A program made the position numbers and the translations under genes. Below, one piece after another: positions 1 through 13,891 of a DNA stretch of 64,000 nt. Every line of letters begins with the position of its first letter. Within the stretch, counting starts at the first letter, position 1. Origin of the DNA: Trichoplax sp. H2 (Eukaryota > Placozoa > Uniplacotomia > Trichoplacea); assembly GCA_003344405.1 (NCBI GenBank), contig NOWV01000031.1, positions 62,001 to 126,000 on the forward strand, read 5' to 3'. Under the pieces are notes generated by a model, which was given only the letters and a program-made list of their open reading frames with translations, did no database searches and was not told the DNA's origin.

Positions 1-1119
1 AATTATATATATCAACTCGGGTACGCTGCTTGAATGCATTAGGATAGTAGAAAGGCCACTACATCAATATCAATGATCAAGGTATACGAGTACGATTGCT
101 TTTAATTTCTTGAACATTTTACAAACACAGTATGATCAATAATTACGCGCTTTGAGTACAAATTTTCAGTAACTTCTAAGTCAATTTTAAAAGTGTAAAG
201 AGAATAATGTGAAAATTGTTACGTATTGATTCTCAATCTTATACCGGTTTAGCGTGAACTAATTTAAGCACTATGCTCTATAACTGTAGATGTCTTTTAT
301 GTCAGGGTTAGGCTTAGGGTGGATATTGATTCCCAATACTATAAACGCATTTGCAGAACAATGTGCAATATACAGTTTAAGGATTTAAACCACTACTTCA
401 AGTATTACTTATCTACAATCCATGATATAAACAATGAAAGTTCAATAGTCAGGAGTTTAGATAACAATGTATTTCGTTTATTCATGTTTTATTAATATAA
501 ACTATTACAAATCACAAATACATATTAGATCAGATCATCACACAATCTAATACATCAAACATTGGTTGAAAGTTGTACAATCAACTGCATTCCAGTGATC
601 ACAGATACTCTTGTTGTATACTGCATGAAGCCATTTCAACAAGATATAGCAATCTAAGGTCACACACTATTTAATCATCGATGAATTACACCAATAGCTC
701 CAGTAACATTACTAATAACGCACGCACTTATAAGTATTGCACGACACAGATCAAATTTCCCAATTTATTATTATGATACCCATACAAATAAAATATAAAT
801 TGAAATAAAAGAACATTTTAGTTACGTTTAGAAAGATTACCTATGATCTCACACTACAACCTGACAACAGTTTAGTAAGGGTTCACAATTTACGATTAAA
901 AATGTTACCTCATAATCCTGTAGCTAAATCAAAAATCGTACAAAAGATGCATCGGTAATAGGTCATTACTAAAATGGTGTTGCTTACTGGAATTATTATC
1001 TATTCTATGACCGCAAAGCGTCATAGTAGAATACCCTATATTAATTGTATTATTCATAGTAAGGGTATTATTATGATTTCATTTTGATAATAACTTATTC
1101 AGCAGATGAACAATGTTTA
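1..1119. other. Gene-free AT-rich stretch
   Basis: No open frame of useful length and no family match on either strand. It lies downstream of the first RhoGDI gene and could hold that gene's 3' UTR near its right edge. A short TTAGGC/TTAGGG-like patch near 306-320 is too short to call a telomeric repeat. Confidence 0.5.
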
Positions 1120-4100
1120 CTAATTCCAGTCTTTTTTAATATCGAATGACCATTCCCACGATAAATAGATATTTTTATCGTCATCAGTGAATTTACTCTT
1201 AACTGAGTAGTGTCCACGCGAAAGCATACCTTTCGGTGCTTCTTCAACAGGGGTTGTGTAATGATGACTATTAGGACTTGGTCCATAACTACCAACCATG
1301 TAGGAACTTTTGTCCACTGAAACATCAGACGTTATCGTTTAGAAGGATGAAAAAGAATTAACCGTAAGCTATATCGGCACCCGAATAGCCCTAATCAGAT
1401 ACTAAATAACTACATACGTATAATGAAGTACATAGCTGAAGAAGTCAAATTTATATAGTACACGAAGTAGTGAATAAAAGATGAAAAGCATTATTACAAA
1501 ATTTCAAGTCACGGTATGACTTTAAAAATACCTCTGATGCCTTTTCGTGATACGACTTGCATGTATTTTAATCCTGACACGATTTCATGTTGAATCTACA
1601 TTAAAAAAAAGTCAATTTAGATAGTAAATTAATAGGTAGCTTTGATGAATAGGTGTATTTCGCAATCTTGTAAGAATGCGTCATGACATCAATTCTTTAA
1701 ACTTAATCAAATACACATTTCGAGTCTATATTTACAGTAGGGTCATAAACATCACAAACTATTGAAATTAGAATTTTTGAACCGAAACAACCGCTACAGT
1801 CGATTCAGGAATCACTACTCATAATGCAAGCCTAGTTACACGAACTGCGTAATCTGCATGACAGCCTTAACTGGTAATCATTTATACCACCAACTTAACG
1901 GATATAAATACTGTCTATCATACAACAAATTGGTTATGAAAAGAAATAGCCAATTTCACATCGTTGCAAAATAAATTATCGTAACATAATTCAACCACTG
2001 TCGAGCGTGACTGTTGTACGATGGACAACAGAGTAGTTCTAGTGACTTAGTCAAAATTAGTTACGGAGTATTTAGTAGTTTATAAACTTTTGGATAGCCA
2101 ACAATTTTGAACAGATTATATTTACGTACCTTAAAAGAGATTTTGATCCGATATTCACATCCTTCCTTAATCGTAATAGCCCGCTCTTTCAGTTTGGATA
2201 TATCACCTAGAGTAACACGTATCAAAATTAACACAAGTGCTCTATTCCATATAACAGAATAATTTCTTGTGCCACAATTTTAGTGGTACATAAATGTTTA
2301 TCTCGTCTTCTCTATGTTAACTCGGTTAACCAATTTCGATAAAAATCAAGATATCAATCACGATGCTATGTAGTAACTCCAATTACAATAAATTTATACA
2401 CTAGCGATATTCCATTCTAACGTTAAAACTTCATTTTCTTGATAATTATCAAGGTCAACTTGAATTCAACGATTTAATTTATATTTAATAAGGTATTACT
2501 TATATATCCAGGAAATGAAATGTACAATTAGGAAAACTATGACAATGCTTAATACTATTTACATTTACAAATCTATTTTGTGATATAGTAAATGACAATT
2601 GATACATTAAACCAGTATAATGACTGTTGAAATTACATTTGATACATTAAATCGGTATTCATAACTATTGTCACTAAGAAGAAGCAGTCTTGATCGACAA
2701 CCATGCACATAAACGTCATTGATGCATTACACAGTTACATGATGTAATGTTGAAAATCTCGAAATTCTTCACTACAAATTACGCTATAAGTGAAAAAATG
2801 TTTACAAAAGCGACTTACCTGTGAGATCTAAGGAGAAGTCATCGCGACCTTCGACAACTAGAGAGATTTTTTGAACAATTACTTTTCGGGGATCAGAAGA
2901 ATCTAGTATGGATGAAGGATAAATATCGTTAGTGATCGGTATTATAAATGAATATAAAATTTTACGAATACGTAATCAATCCTTTTAACAATCAAATATA
3001 AAAGAGTTATGCTGCAACATGGGCTGTATCAACCAACTTTTTGCCATGTAATGGCTTAAGTATGAGGGTTTAAAACAGTACAGTGTAAGTATTCCCTATC
3101 CGGAAAAGTGTAAAAAAAATATCAGTTGTATTAATTGCCAAGTCATACTGTCCTCAATAAAAAGCGCTGAAGTTAATGTTCCCGTCGCATTTTACGTAAG
3201 TATAGAACGCATGCAATCTAGGGTTTGTTTGGCTTACGTTAGTAATAAAATTAGAAAATCTTTATAGCAAGGGCTACGGAATGGATGACTTAATCAATGG
3301 CATCCGATAAGTACGCTAATTTCATTAGTACCATTTACATTTTATCTGATGACGCTGTCGCTGCTTCCTATCCGATACAGACACACACTTTGTACTGCAT
3401 AATTTTATTTGAAGAAAACTTATTGTACTAAAATTCAAGGTTAAACTTTTGAAGGCACCCTGAGCAATCTACAACATTCAATCAATGCTATAGCCATTTC
3501 AGCATCATGGTACCTTATAAAGTCATTGAATACAGCTCTACAATCTAGACGTGCAATAGGGTATCATCATGGACTACTCCATAGGGTAGATTAAGTTACT
3601 TTAGTATAGCTTGTAAATTACATTATTACAAAAATTTCGGTAAAAATAATTAATTTTGATGTTCCCCGCAATTCACGGTGGATTGGCATTTCAACATGTC
3701 CATGATGTCCACATAGACGAGTAGTTGTGTCTTTTATCCTCTACCCAAAATGGGGGATGTTTAGCAGATCATGTTGGAAGTCTATTTACTCAATTACTAT
3801 GAAAATTACAGCACAAAAAACAAAAACGCGTTTTGAGATGTGAAAGTTTTTTACAACACCACCTGCAACCATTTCGTCATACCGCTTTACAGTACTTTGA
3901 TCGAAAGTAAAGTAAAGTAAAGTAAGAGATTCAAATTGAAGTCCGATATTAGAAAGACAGTAAGCTATTTGTTCTAATCGTGTATCAGCTGTTGATAATT
4001 AATTTGTATGATAATTGCATAGTAGCGACCAGTATTTTGCGATCCTATGGTAGCGACAAAGATTATGTTTCTGCAAGGGAGTAAAAAGATATCCATTCGT

Positions 4101-5999
4101 TGTCTGTCAACTCTATTTGCAGTATAACAAATAGGCACAATAATTAGGTAGTTCTTTCTGCATGCATCGTGCTTTACCATCTTTGTTTTATTTGCGGTCA
4201 ACTAGGAGCGTATTAGCGTCTATACTATAAAGTATCGAGCAAATAGACGAGTAAATTAAAGATGGCGTACAGGTACAATTCTATCGTTGATCTTTCATCA
4301 ATATCATAGCCCTCTTTTTTACTTTGATTTACTGTGCTAAACGACTTATGGGAGTTTCATTCTCCAGGTTGGTGGATTAAGCGGTATTCACAATATTATG
4401 ACAATACTACTATAGCTGTAATTGTATTTTATCATAGCCAATATGCTATCACAATACTTACTTTACAATTTTGCAATGATACTTATTGAAAGGCTGATTA
4501 AAAGCATGAATGGTCAGTGTTGGAGCCATTTTTTTTCTTATAGAATACAAGTGTAACCGCACATTGTAAAACAGTAGAATGTTCTTTCAATAATTCTAAT
4601 GGAAAGGATGCTTAGGGGAAAAAGGTCGGAGAAACCTATCAGGACTCCCTAGCCCACTAATAATTATATCTCTCTATCAGCAGCCATTTAGACCAGTAAT
4701 CTCAACATGCCTACTCATTAATCTGTCCTAACAATGTTGAATATGGTGTTAATCCTCTTACCCTATTTAGACACAAGTTGTTGATTACTAATTTAGGTCT
4801 TATGCGGAAGTATTGGTAGCATTTTGGGAATTTTCTCGAGCGAAAAGAGATGACACTATTGAAGAAGGGTTGAGAAAAAAATGGTTTGTCAAACAGTGAA
4901 TGCTATATTCGCTACTTGCCCAGACTCCAGTAATAGATGGAAGAAATCTTTGCATGTATGAGCGGACGGATAACTAATCTATCATACGTTTACAAGAATA
5001 TAACGCCTTGAAGATGAGATTTATGAAGTAGAAGTGCGTGTTACTGGATGCTGTTGGTGACAATTTCAACTCGAAAGTGAGGTATTCAGAAATCAAATTC
5101 TCATTGATTGATCATGCAGCCATTCTAACTATCAAGGCAGAGTGCCGATGAAGAAAAGTAGGACTTACTATCCACAGTAAATTGAGTCCCCGTAGGCCAG
5201 TATGACCATGATGGGAACGCACCCAAAGGGTGTACTTCGAACTTTCATGTAGACATGTAGAATGTACTTATCATTGGATAAAATCAATGGAGTATTTTCC
5301 ACTTGGCAATAACCAATTGATGTGGACATGCAGAGCGTTACTATTGCGACTAGGGAGGATATGAAAAAATTGAATTTGTGATCAATCTTTGACGACTACT
5401 CTATTACAGTGACGACTTGAAATCAGCCACTTACTCCACCTTGACTCATTGACAAGGCGATATACTGTTGATGCAATTTGAAAGGGAAATTTGTGCTAGA
5501 GTACAGTATGCCATTAGGGATGATCAGTTGAGCAGTCGTAGATACCGATCATGTGGAATAGTAGAACTCCTATCTATCCCTTGGCCACAATTTTGGCCAA
5601 CTTTCCTCTAACGTGAAAGTCCGTCCCTGTCATTGGACGTCGTCCATTGGCTGTAGTTTTACACTAGACTGTTGTACAAGTACGATAGTCCTTGATCATG
5701 GTTAGAAAGCGCTACCCAGGCAAAAGATTTGCAAGAAATAGTTGCTAGTTTACGTTGTGGGGGATATCCCATCTGATCAAGCAAGATGATAGGATTTCTC
5801 AACGAGGTAGTCGTTTCCCCTTTTTCTTACCTCCAACGTTTCCACCGGCCGCCGCGGCGCCAAGCAGAGCTTGCTTATATCGTACTAAACTTTCATCCTC
5901 CTTATCCAGATTTTGAATCTCTTCGATCGATTTCATTTCGGGTGCTTTATATCCTGGGGTTTCCTCAGGGGCTATATCAGCTTCTTCTTGTTCAGCCAT
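1120..5999 (-). CDS. ARHGDI: Rho GDP-dissociation inhibitor, copy A (5 exons)
   Basis: Cytosolic regulator that extracts prenylated Rho/Rac/Cdc42 from membranes and blocks GDP release. Exons in transcript order: 5831-5999, 2819-2902, 2130-2206, 1532-1595, 1120-1316, giving 196 codons plus stop, close to the usual length of about 200 residues. The N-terminal regulatory arm starts [20 protein letters not shown] and includes [20 protein letters not shown]. The immunoglobulin-like domain shows [52 protein letters not shown] and FTDDDKN, and ends [12 protein letters not shown], all RhoGDI hallmarks. Intron phases are 1,1,0,1, and all four are GT..AG. Intron 1 is about 2.9 kb, the others about 0.2-0.6 kb. 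The start at 5999 was chosen by similarity to RhoGDI N termini; the frame stays open upstream. The gene is the downstream member of a tandem pair with 9691-13891. Confidence 0.93.
3904..3925. repeat. (AAGT)n microsatellite
   Basis: About five AAGT units in intron 1 of RhoGDI copy A. No function is evident. Confidence 0.8.
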
Positions 6000-6144
6000 A
6001 CCTGACTTTTGCAAATAAATCGACTTGAAACGAGTAGAACGCAGACGGCAGGGATTAAAATTGAAGAGAAATGGGGAAAAATAATTTTCTGCCTTCGACT
6101 TAGGCCAACAGGCGAAGAAAAGCTTACCGTCTACAGTACGGAGA

Positions 6145-6625
6145 ATTGAGGTGTGTACTGTACACTGTACACTGTACTGCACTCTGGACCGGACCAGACC
6201 ATCAACTCGTAGTTGATAAAAGGGATTGAACCGAACCGGACCGAACCGGACCGACCTTTCTCAGGTCTACGGCATCAAGGCTGGAAGTACTGTACGTGTA
6301 CAGTGGACTGGTGTAAAGTACTGTAACAAAAGTACTGTGCACTGTACAACAGACCCAAACAGTGTCCTGTCTCGGATTCATTTATCGATGGCACCTTGAA
6401 AAACTAGAATTGTGTCTGTTCAATCAGGCCCAAACGAGTTCAATTCTATCGGTAGTGGTAGTCTAATATCCATGGAGATATCCTTCTACGGGTATCTATT
6501 AATATTCTACTGGAATTTCAACGGAATGCAACTTGGATTTTTGAACCAAGGGGTGCTATCGAAAATAATTAGAATCAGAGTGTACAGTACAGCGGACGGG
6601 GGCGTAAAGTACTGTACATTCTACA
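6145..6625. repeat. GTACTGTAC/GTACAGTAC-rich upstream region of RhoGDI copy A
   Basis: Several overlapping TGTACTGTAC, GTACTGTAC and TGTACAGTG motifs occur at about 6152-6181, 6287-6340 and 6581-6617. A short direct repeat of GAACCGGACC lies at about 6231-6256. The region is immediately 5' of the RhoGDI-A start and is much less AT-rich than its surroundings, so promoter function is plausible but unproven. The same TACTGTAC vocabulary recurs densely at 61.4-62.2 kb. Confidence 0.5.
6375..6576. mobile_element. MITE-like fold-back element, copy 1
   Basis: The left end, GATTCATTTATCGATGGCAC, is inverted at the right end as TGCTATCGAAAATAATTAGAATC (imperfect). The interior has no coding capacity. 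It shares its right half with the copies at 6956-7132 and 7150-7279. No target-site duplication could be made out. Confidence 0.5.
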
Positions 6626-6955
6626 TTCGATCCAAACCTTTCCGAGGAAAAGCCGCTGAAACAGCTCTTCTACTCTATACTGTAGTCTGTAGAGTCTATC
6701 GTATACAGGATCTTGCTACAACTTGTCCAAGTTTCGATTTTTTAGTGGATACCTTGATAGGTTTTAGTTCATGGAAGTGGAGGTAGATGGCTTGAATTTG
6801 ACATAGGCACACCGAAAATATGGATTAATTTTGCTACTAATGCATTAAAAATAGATAGGCATTTCAGCAGCATTTCTGGATATGTTGTAGGGAAATGAGT
6901 TGGATCTCGACTGCATAATAATACCGTCGAGATTCTTTGTAACATTGTAGTGTAC

Positions 6956-7132
6956 AAGTCTGATTCATTTCGATGGCACCCTGAAAAGAGATCATTGAAC
7001 AGCGTTGTTCACATTTAAATGCTGAATGTTAGAAGGGATATTTGTAAATACTGTATTGTATTACTCAGAAATTTCAACCGAAGGCAACTTTGATTTTTCA
7101 ACCAAAAGGTGCCATCGAAAGTAATCAGACTT
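6956..7132. mobile_element. MITE-like fold-back element, copy 2
   Basis: Termini read AAGTCTGATT ... AATCAGACTT, with an inner inverted block CGATGGCACC ... GGTGCCATCG. This is a clear inverted-repeat pair around about 120 bp of AT-rich non-coding sequence. It resembles a non-autonomous DNA transposon; the superfamily cannot be assigned without the flanking consensus. Confidence 0.6.
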
Positions 7133-7149
7133 CATCATAATAATAACAA

Positions 7150-7279
7150 TAATCAGATTGTTGTACACAATTAAATGCGGAATGTTAGAAGGGGTATATG
7201 CAAATATTACTCAGGAATTTCAACGGAATGCAACTTTGACTTTTTTAACCAAAGGGTGCCATCGAAAGTAATCAGACTT
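7150..7279. repeat. Direct duplicate of the right half of the MITE-like element
   Basis: This segment repeats 7003-7132 with scattered substitutions: TTAAATGC, GAATGTTAGAAGGG, TTACTCAG, ATTTCAAC and the terminal GGTGCCATCGAAAGTAATC. It lacks the left terminus, so it is a partial tandem copy. Confidence 0.6.
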
Positions 7280-9690
7280 CAACTCTTTTACTACCGTAGT
7301 AGCCGTTGCCTGTTTTCTTTCGTTTTATACAGCGCAAGTGCTCATCCAAAAGCAGTCTGCCATGACTATGGCGATGGCTATAGTGTCCACTACTGTAGTA
7401 AATTTCAGGTTAAGTTGAACAAGAGAAGAAATGATGCCGCACTCGTCTGCTCATAGTTGATCGTTTCTTCTTCAATTACCCCTTGAATCAAGACATTTTT
7501 TCCACAGTAATTCATTCCTTTCCATTTTACATGCTGTAGCCGGCTCCGGACTGTGATTTATCCGACATCAAAATCCCAGGATGTGGTACTTCTAAATGGA
7601 AAGCAGGAAACCTGGACCTGTTGAGCCACGTCGAAGAGGAAATTGCAACAATTCCTAATCAGCCTCTGCCTTGACTAATGTCTTTTGCAACTGGCAAGTG
7701 TTCTCGACTCCTTTTATCGCTGACTCATTTGTTTATTTCCTTCCATAGAGGTAGAAGAAAATGCTTTGACGAGTAGTCCTGGGCAAATTTTCCCCCTTCT
7801 ACTATCCGCAATAGACGGATTTGTGCGGCAGTGAAATAACTGCTAGACAATACTAAGCAAAGGAGTATGGGTACAGTAGGCTAGGGAAAGAGGCGGCTCG
7901 AAACTAGGAAAAATGACGTCTTTGCAGTCTTCAAGCGTACATCATGTCGTAAAGAAGGGTCGATGAATTCAATAGCAATGGAATCAATTTGACATTTGTA
8001 GCTTCAATACGATAAATTTCCAAAGTTGTTCATACTTTGACTGTTGAGTCTTGACATTGCGGTAAACAGGAGCACAGTTTACAACATGGCCTAACCAATT
8101 CTAGAAGTTGACATCGCTGTAAACAGTTGCATAATAGAGAAAATGGCGTAACAAATTTCAGTCAGTTTACCTACAGGTTCTTGTAGCCCTCTAATTTAGT
8201 CATGAATTACTGATTGATTGAAGAGTGTCATTACCATAAATATATAATAATTGCCGTTGCTTACTCAGCTATAACACCTGGTAAAGTTATTTCGATCAGC
8301 CTTTCTGCTAACGCCATCGAACCATTTCCTCTACAAAAAGCAACCAGTTGATTCCATGAAAAGAATTGTTCGGCCTATGGATCCAATCACACCTTGTTGA
8401 TCTCTGGTATTAACAAGCTAATTAACTGTTTCAATTATTCCATGATCATGCCAACTACCCTATCAATTTCTAGAGGGAAGAAAAATTCATGAAAGCGATG
8501 GACAGATTTGATTAATGCCAATACAGTCATGGAGTCCTTCGTTAATCGGATTACCTACGCCGATATTCGAAGGGATCGATTGTGCCAGAATTCTGTAGTA
8601 TAATGTCATTAATTTGGGAAGGTTTTTCCTGACTATCATGATTGCAGCATAGAATACTGGAATTACTGTGCCAAGCCAACAAGCGGCATACGTAAAAAAT
8701 AAATACTGCATATTGATCATAACCGGATAAGATTTCGGATCTTGTACGCTACTTTGTACCGAATGAAATTCCCTTACTGCCATCCAACTTAGCGCAGCCA
8801 AGAAACACCTTAGTCTGCCATTCAAAGTCGCAAACTATTGCATTTCAAATTGGTTATTGAAAATTCAAGTTTTTACATAATAGGAATTGATCAAGGATGA
8901 CGACTAATATACGAGTATACCCAACGCAGCTTGCGAAATATCAACAGTCATGACAACAATTCTTCCAAATGGACACCTTTAGACCGTTTTATTCAACGTT
9001 TGCATAAACATCAAAACACAGATTGTACATCACATAAGCCACCAAACAGTTCGGTATAGATTAAGCTTGATTAAAAATGCTAACCGCATGCCATTTATGA
9101 TGCAAAAGCATACGTAAACTTACCGGTTACAATAACAAATCATGTTCGAAAACAACATAGAATCCTCTTACGGTATCAACTATTCAATCGTGATTATCAT
9201 ACTCATCAGATTATACACTACTCGCTAAAGGATATTTATAAACTTTTTCGAGAGGACTATTAGTACATTGATGTAAATTAATGGTCATAAGATACGACGT
9301 TTAAACAACAGTGTTCGAAGACGATCACTAAAGATGACCAGATACATCAAAAATGACGATATAATCTTACATACCATACCACAGTTAAATCATGGTTTAA
9401 TTAATCAACCTTACAAAAATACGATTAGAAAGACTACGATATCCTAGAAATGACCTTAACACATGGTGTTGATGAAATGGAATCAAAAATCATATAACAA
9501 ATGCATGTAACATGCTTCATTCAATAACTTACTGTTAATAAACGACTAGCCTACAATCCTACTCGCTAGTTTAATAGTAGTAATATAGGATCAATGATTG
9601 GGCGATTCCTCATAATCAAGTGTTTACCGAATGAGATATCATCAACATTTATTCTGATGATATTTGCCGTAATGCCTTAAATCGCTCATG
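7280..9690. other. Intergenic between the RhoGDI copies
   Basis: No confident gene. Apart from the hydrophobic frame at 8487-8825, both strands carry only short frames. A GC-richer patch at about 7540-7920 has no recognised product. Confidence 0.4.
8487..8825 (-). CDS. Hydrophobic frame, possible multipass-receptor fragment
   Basis: An open frame of about 112 codons with two hydrophobic stretches. The second contains TYAACWLGTVIPVFYAAIMI followed by the basic segment VRKNLPKLMTLYYRI. That pattern (helix, degenerate xPxxY, basic helix-8-like tail) resembles the TM7 end of rhodopsin-family receptors, but the NPxxY motif is not intact. There is no upstream partner exon and no convincing ATG: the frame opens with TTG, and an AG acceptor could precede it. 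It may be a relic or a single exon of a longer gene. Confidence 0.25.
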   Translation of the reverse strand: MNGRLRCFLAALSWMAVREFHSVQSSVQDPKSYPVMINMQYLFFTYAACWLGTVIPVFYAAIMIVRKNLPKLMTLYYRILAQSIPSNIGVGNPINEGLHDCIGINQICPSLS

Positions 9691-12600
9691 TTATTCCCAG
9701 TCTTTTTTAATATCGAAGGACCATTCCCACGCTAAGTGAACGTTCTTATCATCATCAATAAATTTGCTCTTAACAACATAGTGACCGCGTGCTATCATAC
9801 CCTTAGGCGCTTCGTCACTAGGGCATAAATAGGATTGTATTTCTGCTTTTGGCCCATAACTACCAACCATGTAAGATTGCTTGTCAACTAAACATAGGAT
9901 AGAGCCATGATATCGGTAGGATTTAATTTTATGCCATAAAATTGATGATAAAAGAATGAGTATTATTTTAGGCAATTCGACAAGCACCTTGTCATAAATT
10001 CATTTTGAAATCAATTCTAGCACTATCCATGCGATAGAATAAAGTAAAGTACGGGAAAAATTAACGTTACACTTTTCACTAAAATGAAATCTCCATGACT
10101 ACTTTTACAATTGATCACTCAGCATTATCGTCTTAGTACTGTACCTGAGATTCCCTTACGAGACACAGCATGATGATATCTTAATCCGGATACAATTTCA
10201 TGATGCACCTGTAAAAAGTCGGATGAAGCATATTATTTAAGCGAGAGTAACTAAGCAGTAGGTGAATTATACCGTTTACAACATAGAAAAATTATATTTC
10301 TGTGTAAATAGTGAATGTATCGTTCAGTAATTATCGCGCCATGGCTTTTAAGTGTATATAAAAAGGAAAGGCTATGGAACTACAATAATGCAGTAGAAAT
10401 TCTCATGACTGCATGGGTAGAGAGAGTGAATCGATTTTCAGATTAACTTGTGATAAATATTTCAAGCGGCAATCATAATGTCTGTATTGATTATTCATGA
10501 TTTATATATTCGCTACATTCTACTTTGATTTGGAAATTGTTTTATGCTTGTAAAACTATTCTTATACCGTATATATGAACGAGAACGGATGCGAAATCGG
10601 TCATTTTGCAAACTGCCCGGGTATTTTGCAAAATGACAATACGGCAAGATATTTTGCAAACTTCTCTATATTTCGGTTTAATTTTATCGTAAGCAAGTGC
10701 AGACGTTGCTTAATAGATTGCGGCAGATACCTTGAAAAAGATTTTGATTCGATATTCGGTGCCTTCCTTAATGACTATAGTCTTTTCCTTGAGCTTAGAC
10801 AAGTCACCTGTAGTATACCATCATATTGGCCGTTTAGTTCCATTAACATTGCAAGAATATGAGCAAGAGAATAGAGGTTATACAATTCAGTATATTAATA
10901 TATTTCAGTAATAGCTGCTACTATTGATTTTGATTATCTTGATAAATACTTCATTCGTAACAATTATAGGCAGATAATTGCAAATATTAATAAATCCACC
11001 AGTAATCTTTTGAAATCGTATAATAAAAGGATCGCATTACGCAAAGATGAATGATGAACAAAATACTGAAAGTTAAGAATGTAGTATATTACTCCACTAG
11101 TAAATTTCCTGTTCAAATGACCAAGTATATATTCTATACAAAGTAATACATTAAAAGAAAATTTACAACTAGATTATCTTACTATATATACTTCCTACTG
11201 CAGGTATTTCATGCTATCAATTATATTAAGGACAAAAATGGAAAACGGTTTACCTGTGAGATCAAGTTCGATGTCATCGCGACCCTGGACAACTAACCCC
11301 ATCTTTTCAACAATTACTCTCCGAGCTAAATATGCAAGCCATAAAAATAATTAGCCGGCTTAATTAAGCAAATGATTATTTCAAGAGATAACGCAGTTCC
11401 AATATTAGATTAAGATTAAGGTATAACATAGCGAAGGAAAATATACGTAATACGTTAAATTATAAGATTTTATGTAATCATTTAATATAGTGTAGATAAT
11501 ACATATACATCTATTGCAGCAATTTTATTGCAATACTTGTATTATTATGTATTAACTTGTGATAATATCCGCCTTAAGGATGTAATAGACGCGGCGTAAA
11601 TATGTGATTATATGGTAGAAAACTTTATTTCCATGGACAAACAGTATCGAAATAAGGCGAAGATTGTATGTATCTTATTTTGTGTATGAAATATTCCACA
11701 CATTACATTGCTATTTGGATGGGGATTCGTCAGCGAATGCGATGGGTATATTGCTAGTTACACTAATAATTATGGTCGTATCAAGTCATAAAATATTCCG
11801 CTTTCGTTTTCATTTCCGTCGCACTATTTGTTGTCGGTTAGATACATTTAAGTCGAATCTAAAAATTGTAGATAGCAGAGTCCACGTCTGTCTTAACAGT
11901 CTTTTAGTAAAAGGTATCTTTCATTATTTGGTCAAAATTCAAAAATTTTAGTTGGAGTATCAATTCTAAGCAGATCAGCATTTAAATGCTGATTCAATTA
12001 AAATCATGCTGCACAGTTTTAACTATTTTATAACAGGGTTAATGTCTCACTGGCGGTCTAGCCAATGGTACAATGGATACAGTGGATAATTTGATGAAGC
12101 ATATAATATAATTGATGTTAAAACGAAAACCATTACTCCTCTAATCCAGTTCGATTGTGTACTAATAACATCATTTTAACTATGTAATTAGGGTCAAAAT
12201 AGCCGTCCTATACTACAACAGCATGAATGAATAAGTGAAGGCTGGACGATCAATTTTGTTGCTTTTTTCCCCATCCAGATGAGTTGAATAATATATAATT
12301 TTAATTTAGAATTTAAAAATCATCAGAAAATGGTTACAATCGAGGGCATAAATATCCAAATTGATGCAATAAATAAAATTGCTTTCAAATTTTTTTTAGG
12401 TAATATTAACAAATTCGCGTCATTTTATTAATCGTATAGTCCAAATCAATGTATTACCAGTACGCACCTAATTCTAGCTAATAACCCAAGCTTAATGACA
12501 TAGTAGTATAGTATTTACCTAGCCACTCTGATTCCAGCGAATTATTTGACTATTTAGAACCCTCCATGATGACATCATCTGACACTTCCAGCATTTAATT

Positions 12601-13891
12601 TTATTATTATAGTATCTACGGAATACAACAGCCGAAAGTACAATAATCCATTTTACATTCAATTATTAGACAATAGCTGTTTCTATCGGTTTCTTTCCGT
12701 CAACATAATTGGAATAAATTATCTTCATTTTTTCTTTACGGTAAAGTAGAAGTTAGCCAACTGTTGGCAATAGACTGATAGACAACATATACTGTAGCAC
12801 GATATGTGTCAGTATGGCTACTGGTATAGTTAAAATTATAGTCTTAGCGGGTAGGGTCTCATCAAAAGCCAAAAAATTACTTCATTAAATAATCGAATAA
12901 AATGGTTAACGATAGAAAACATATTAAAAAGGGAATAAGAACGTTTTATGACTGTAAAGTCGAGGAAAGAAGTACCGTAAAATACTTTTCTATCCAAGAA
13001 GTTCTCGAAAAAGAATAGGTCTCAAACCATGGAATGGGCGTTTATTATGAAATAATAAAAGATACCTTAGTCAAAATGTCTGTATTTCGAATCGATGCGT
13101 CTCTTTTTAATGATAGACTAGATTAAAATGTTAATTGGTATCAGTTATTACGTACTTTTCCGGTAAAAAGGCAATCGAAGATGAAGGTATAAGAGTTAAC
13201 TGATTGTCATATGGCACTAGTAAACGTATTATACGTGTATAGTAGAAGGGTGTTTATTCCGTTTTACCACTATTGGAACAATTTTGACGGTAGTGGAAAT
13301 TTCATATAGTTTTATCATTATCATTGGAATAGGGAATAATTGTAGGATACATATAGTTGGAAAAGGATAAAGATGGTTAAGAATATCCTCAACATTATTA
13401 AATGGTAAGTGCAACCCTTTCCTACATTATAACCTTAAGTATAGTTCCATTACCAAACTATTCATTCCACCGGTTGGCGAAATAAATTGAAAATGAATTA
13501 ATTACCACACCATACTTCTCTGTTCATCGATTTGCACGAGTAGATTATATCTGGCGAATTTATAGCATCGCTGTACATAAACGATACAGCGTTGCACTTG
13601 TATTGACATTATGCTGCTAGGTCAACTTCAAGACGAATATATTGACTATTTGCAATATGTATAAAATTTCTGTTAGACTAGTGAATAGGATAAAACATTT
13701 TTCTTACGATCATCTTTTGGTGCGGCTGTCAAATCTACTCCGGCGAGTAGCGATTGCTTGTATTTTACTAAACTTTCATCATCCGCGTCTAGATTTTTAA
13801 TTTCATCTAAGGACTTTTGTGCTGGTGCCTTATATCCCGGGGTTTCTTCTGGTTCTTCGTTCAATGGTTTAATATTAGATTCTTCGGCCAT
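9691..13891 (-). CDS. ARHGDI: Rho GDP-dissociation inhibitor, copy B (5 exons)
   Basis: Same role as copy A: a cytosolic chaperone and inhibitor of Rho-family GTPases. Exons in transcript order: 13708-13891, 11254-11325, 10731-10807, 10145-10208, 9691-9887, coding 197 residues plus stop. The N terminus runs [20 protein letters not shown] with [20 protein letters not shown]; the core has [62 protein letters not shown] and the end [12 protein letters not shown]. Exons 3, 4 and 5 have the same lengths as in copy A (77, 64 and 197 nt) and the intron phases match (1,1,0,1), so the two are tandem duplicates. Divergence concentrates after YGP and in the N-terminal arm, suggesting an old duplication with both copies retained. 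The start is the first ATG of the exon. Confidence 0.93.

Noticed and set aside
5786-6028. 80-codon plus-strand frame
   Set aside because: Antisense shadow of RhoGDI copy A exon 1.
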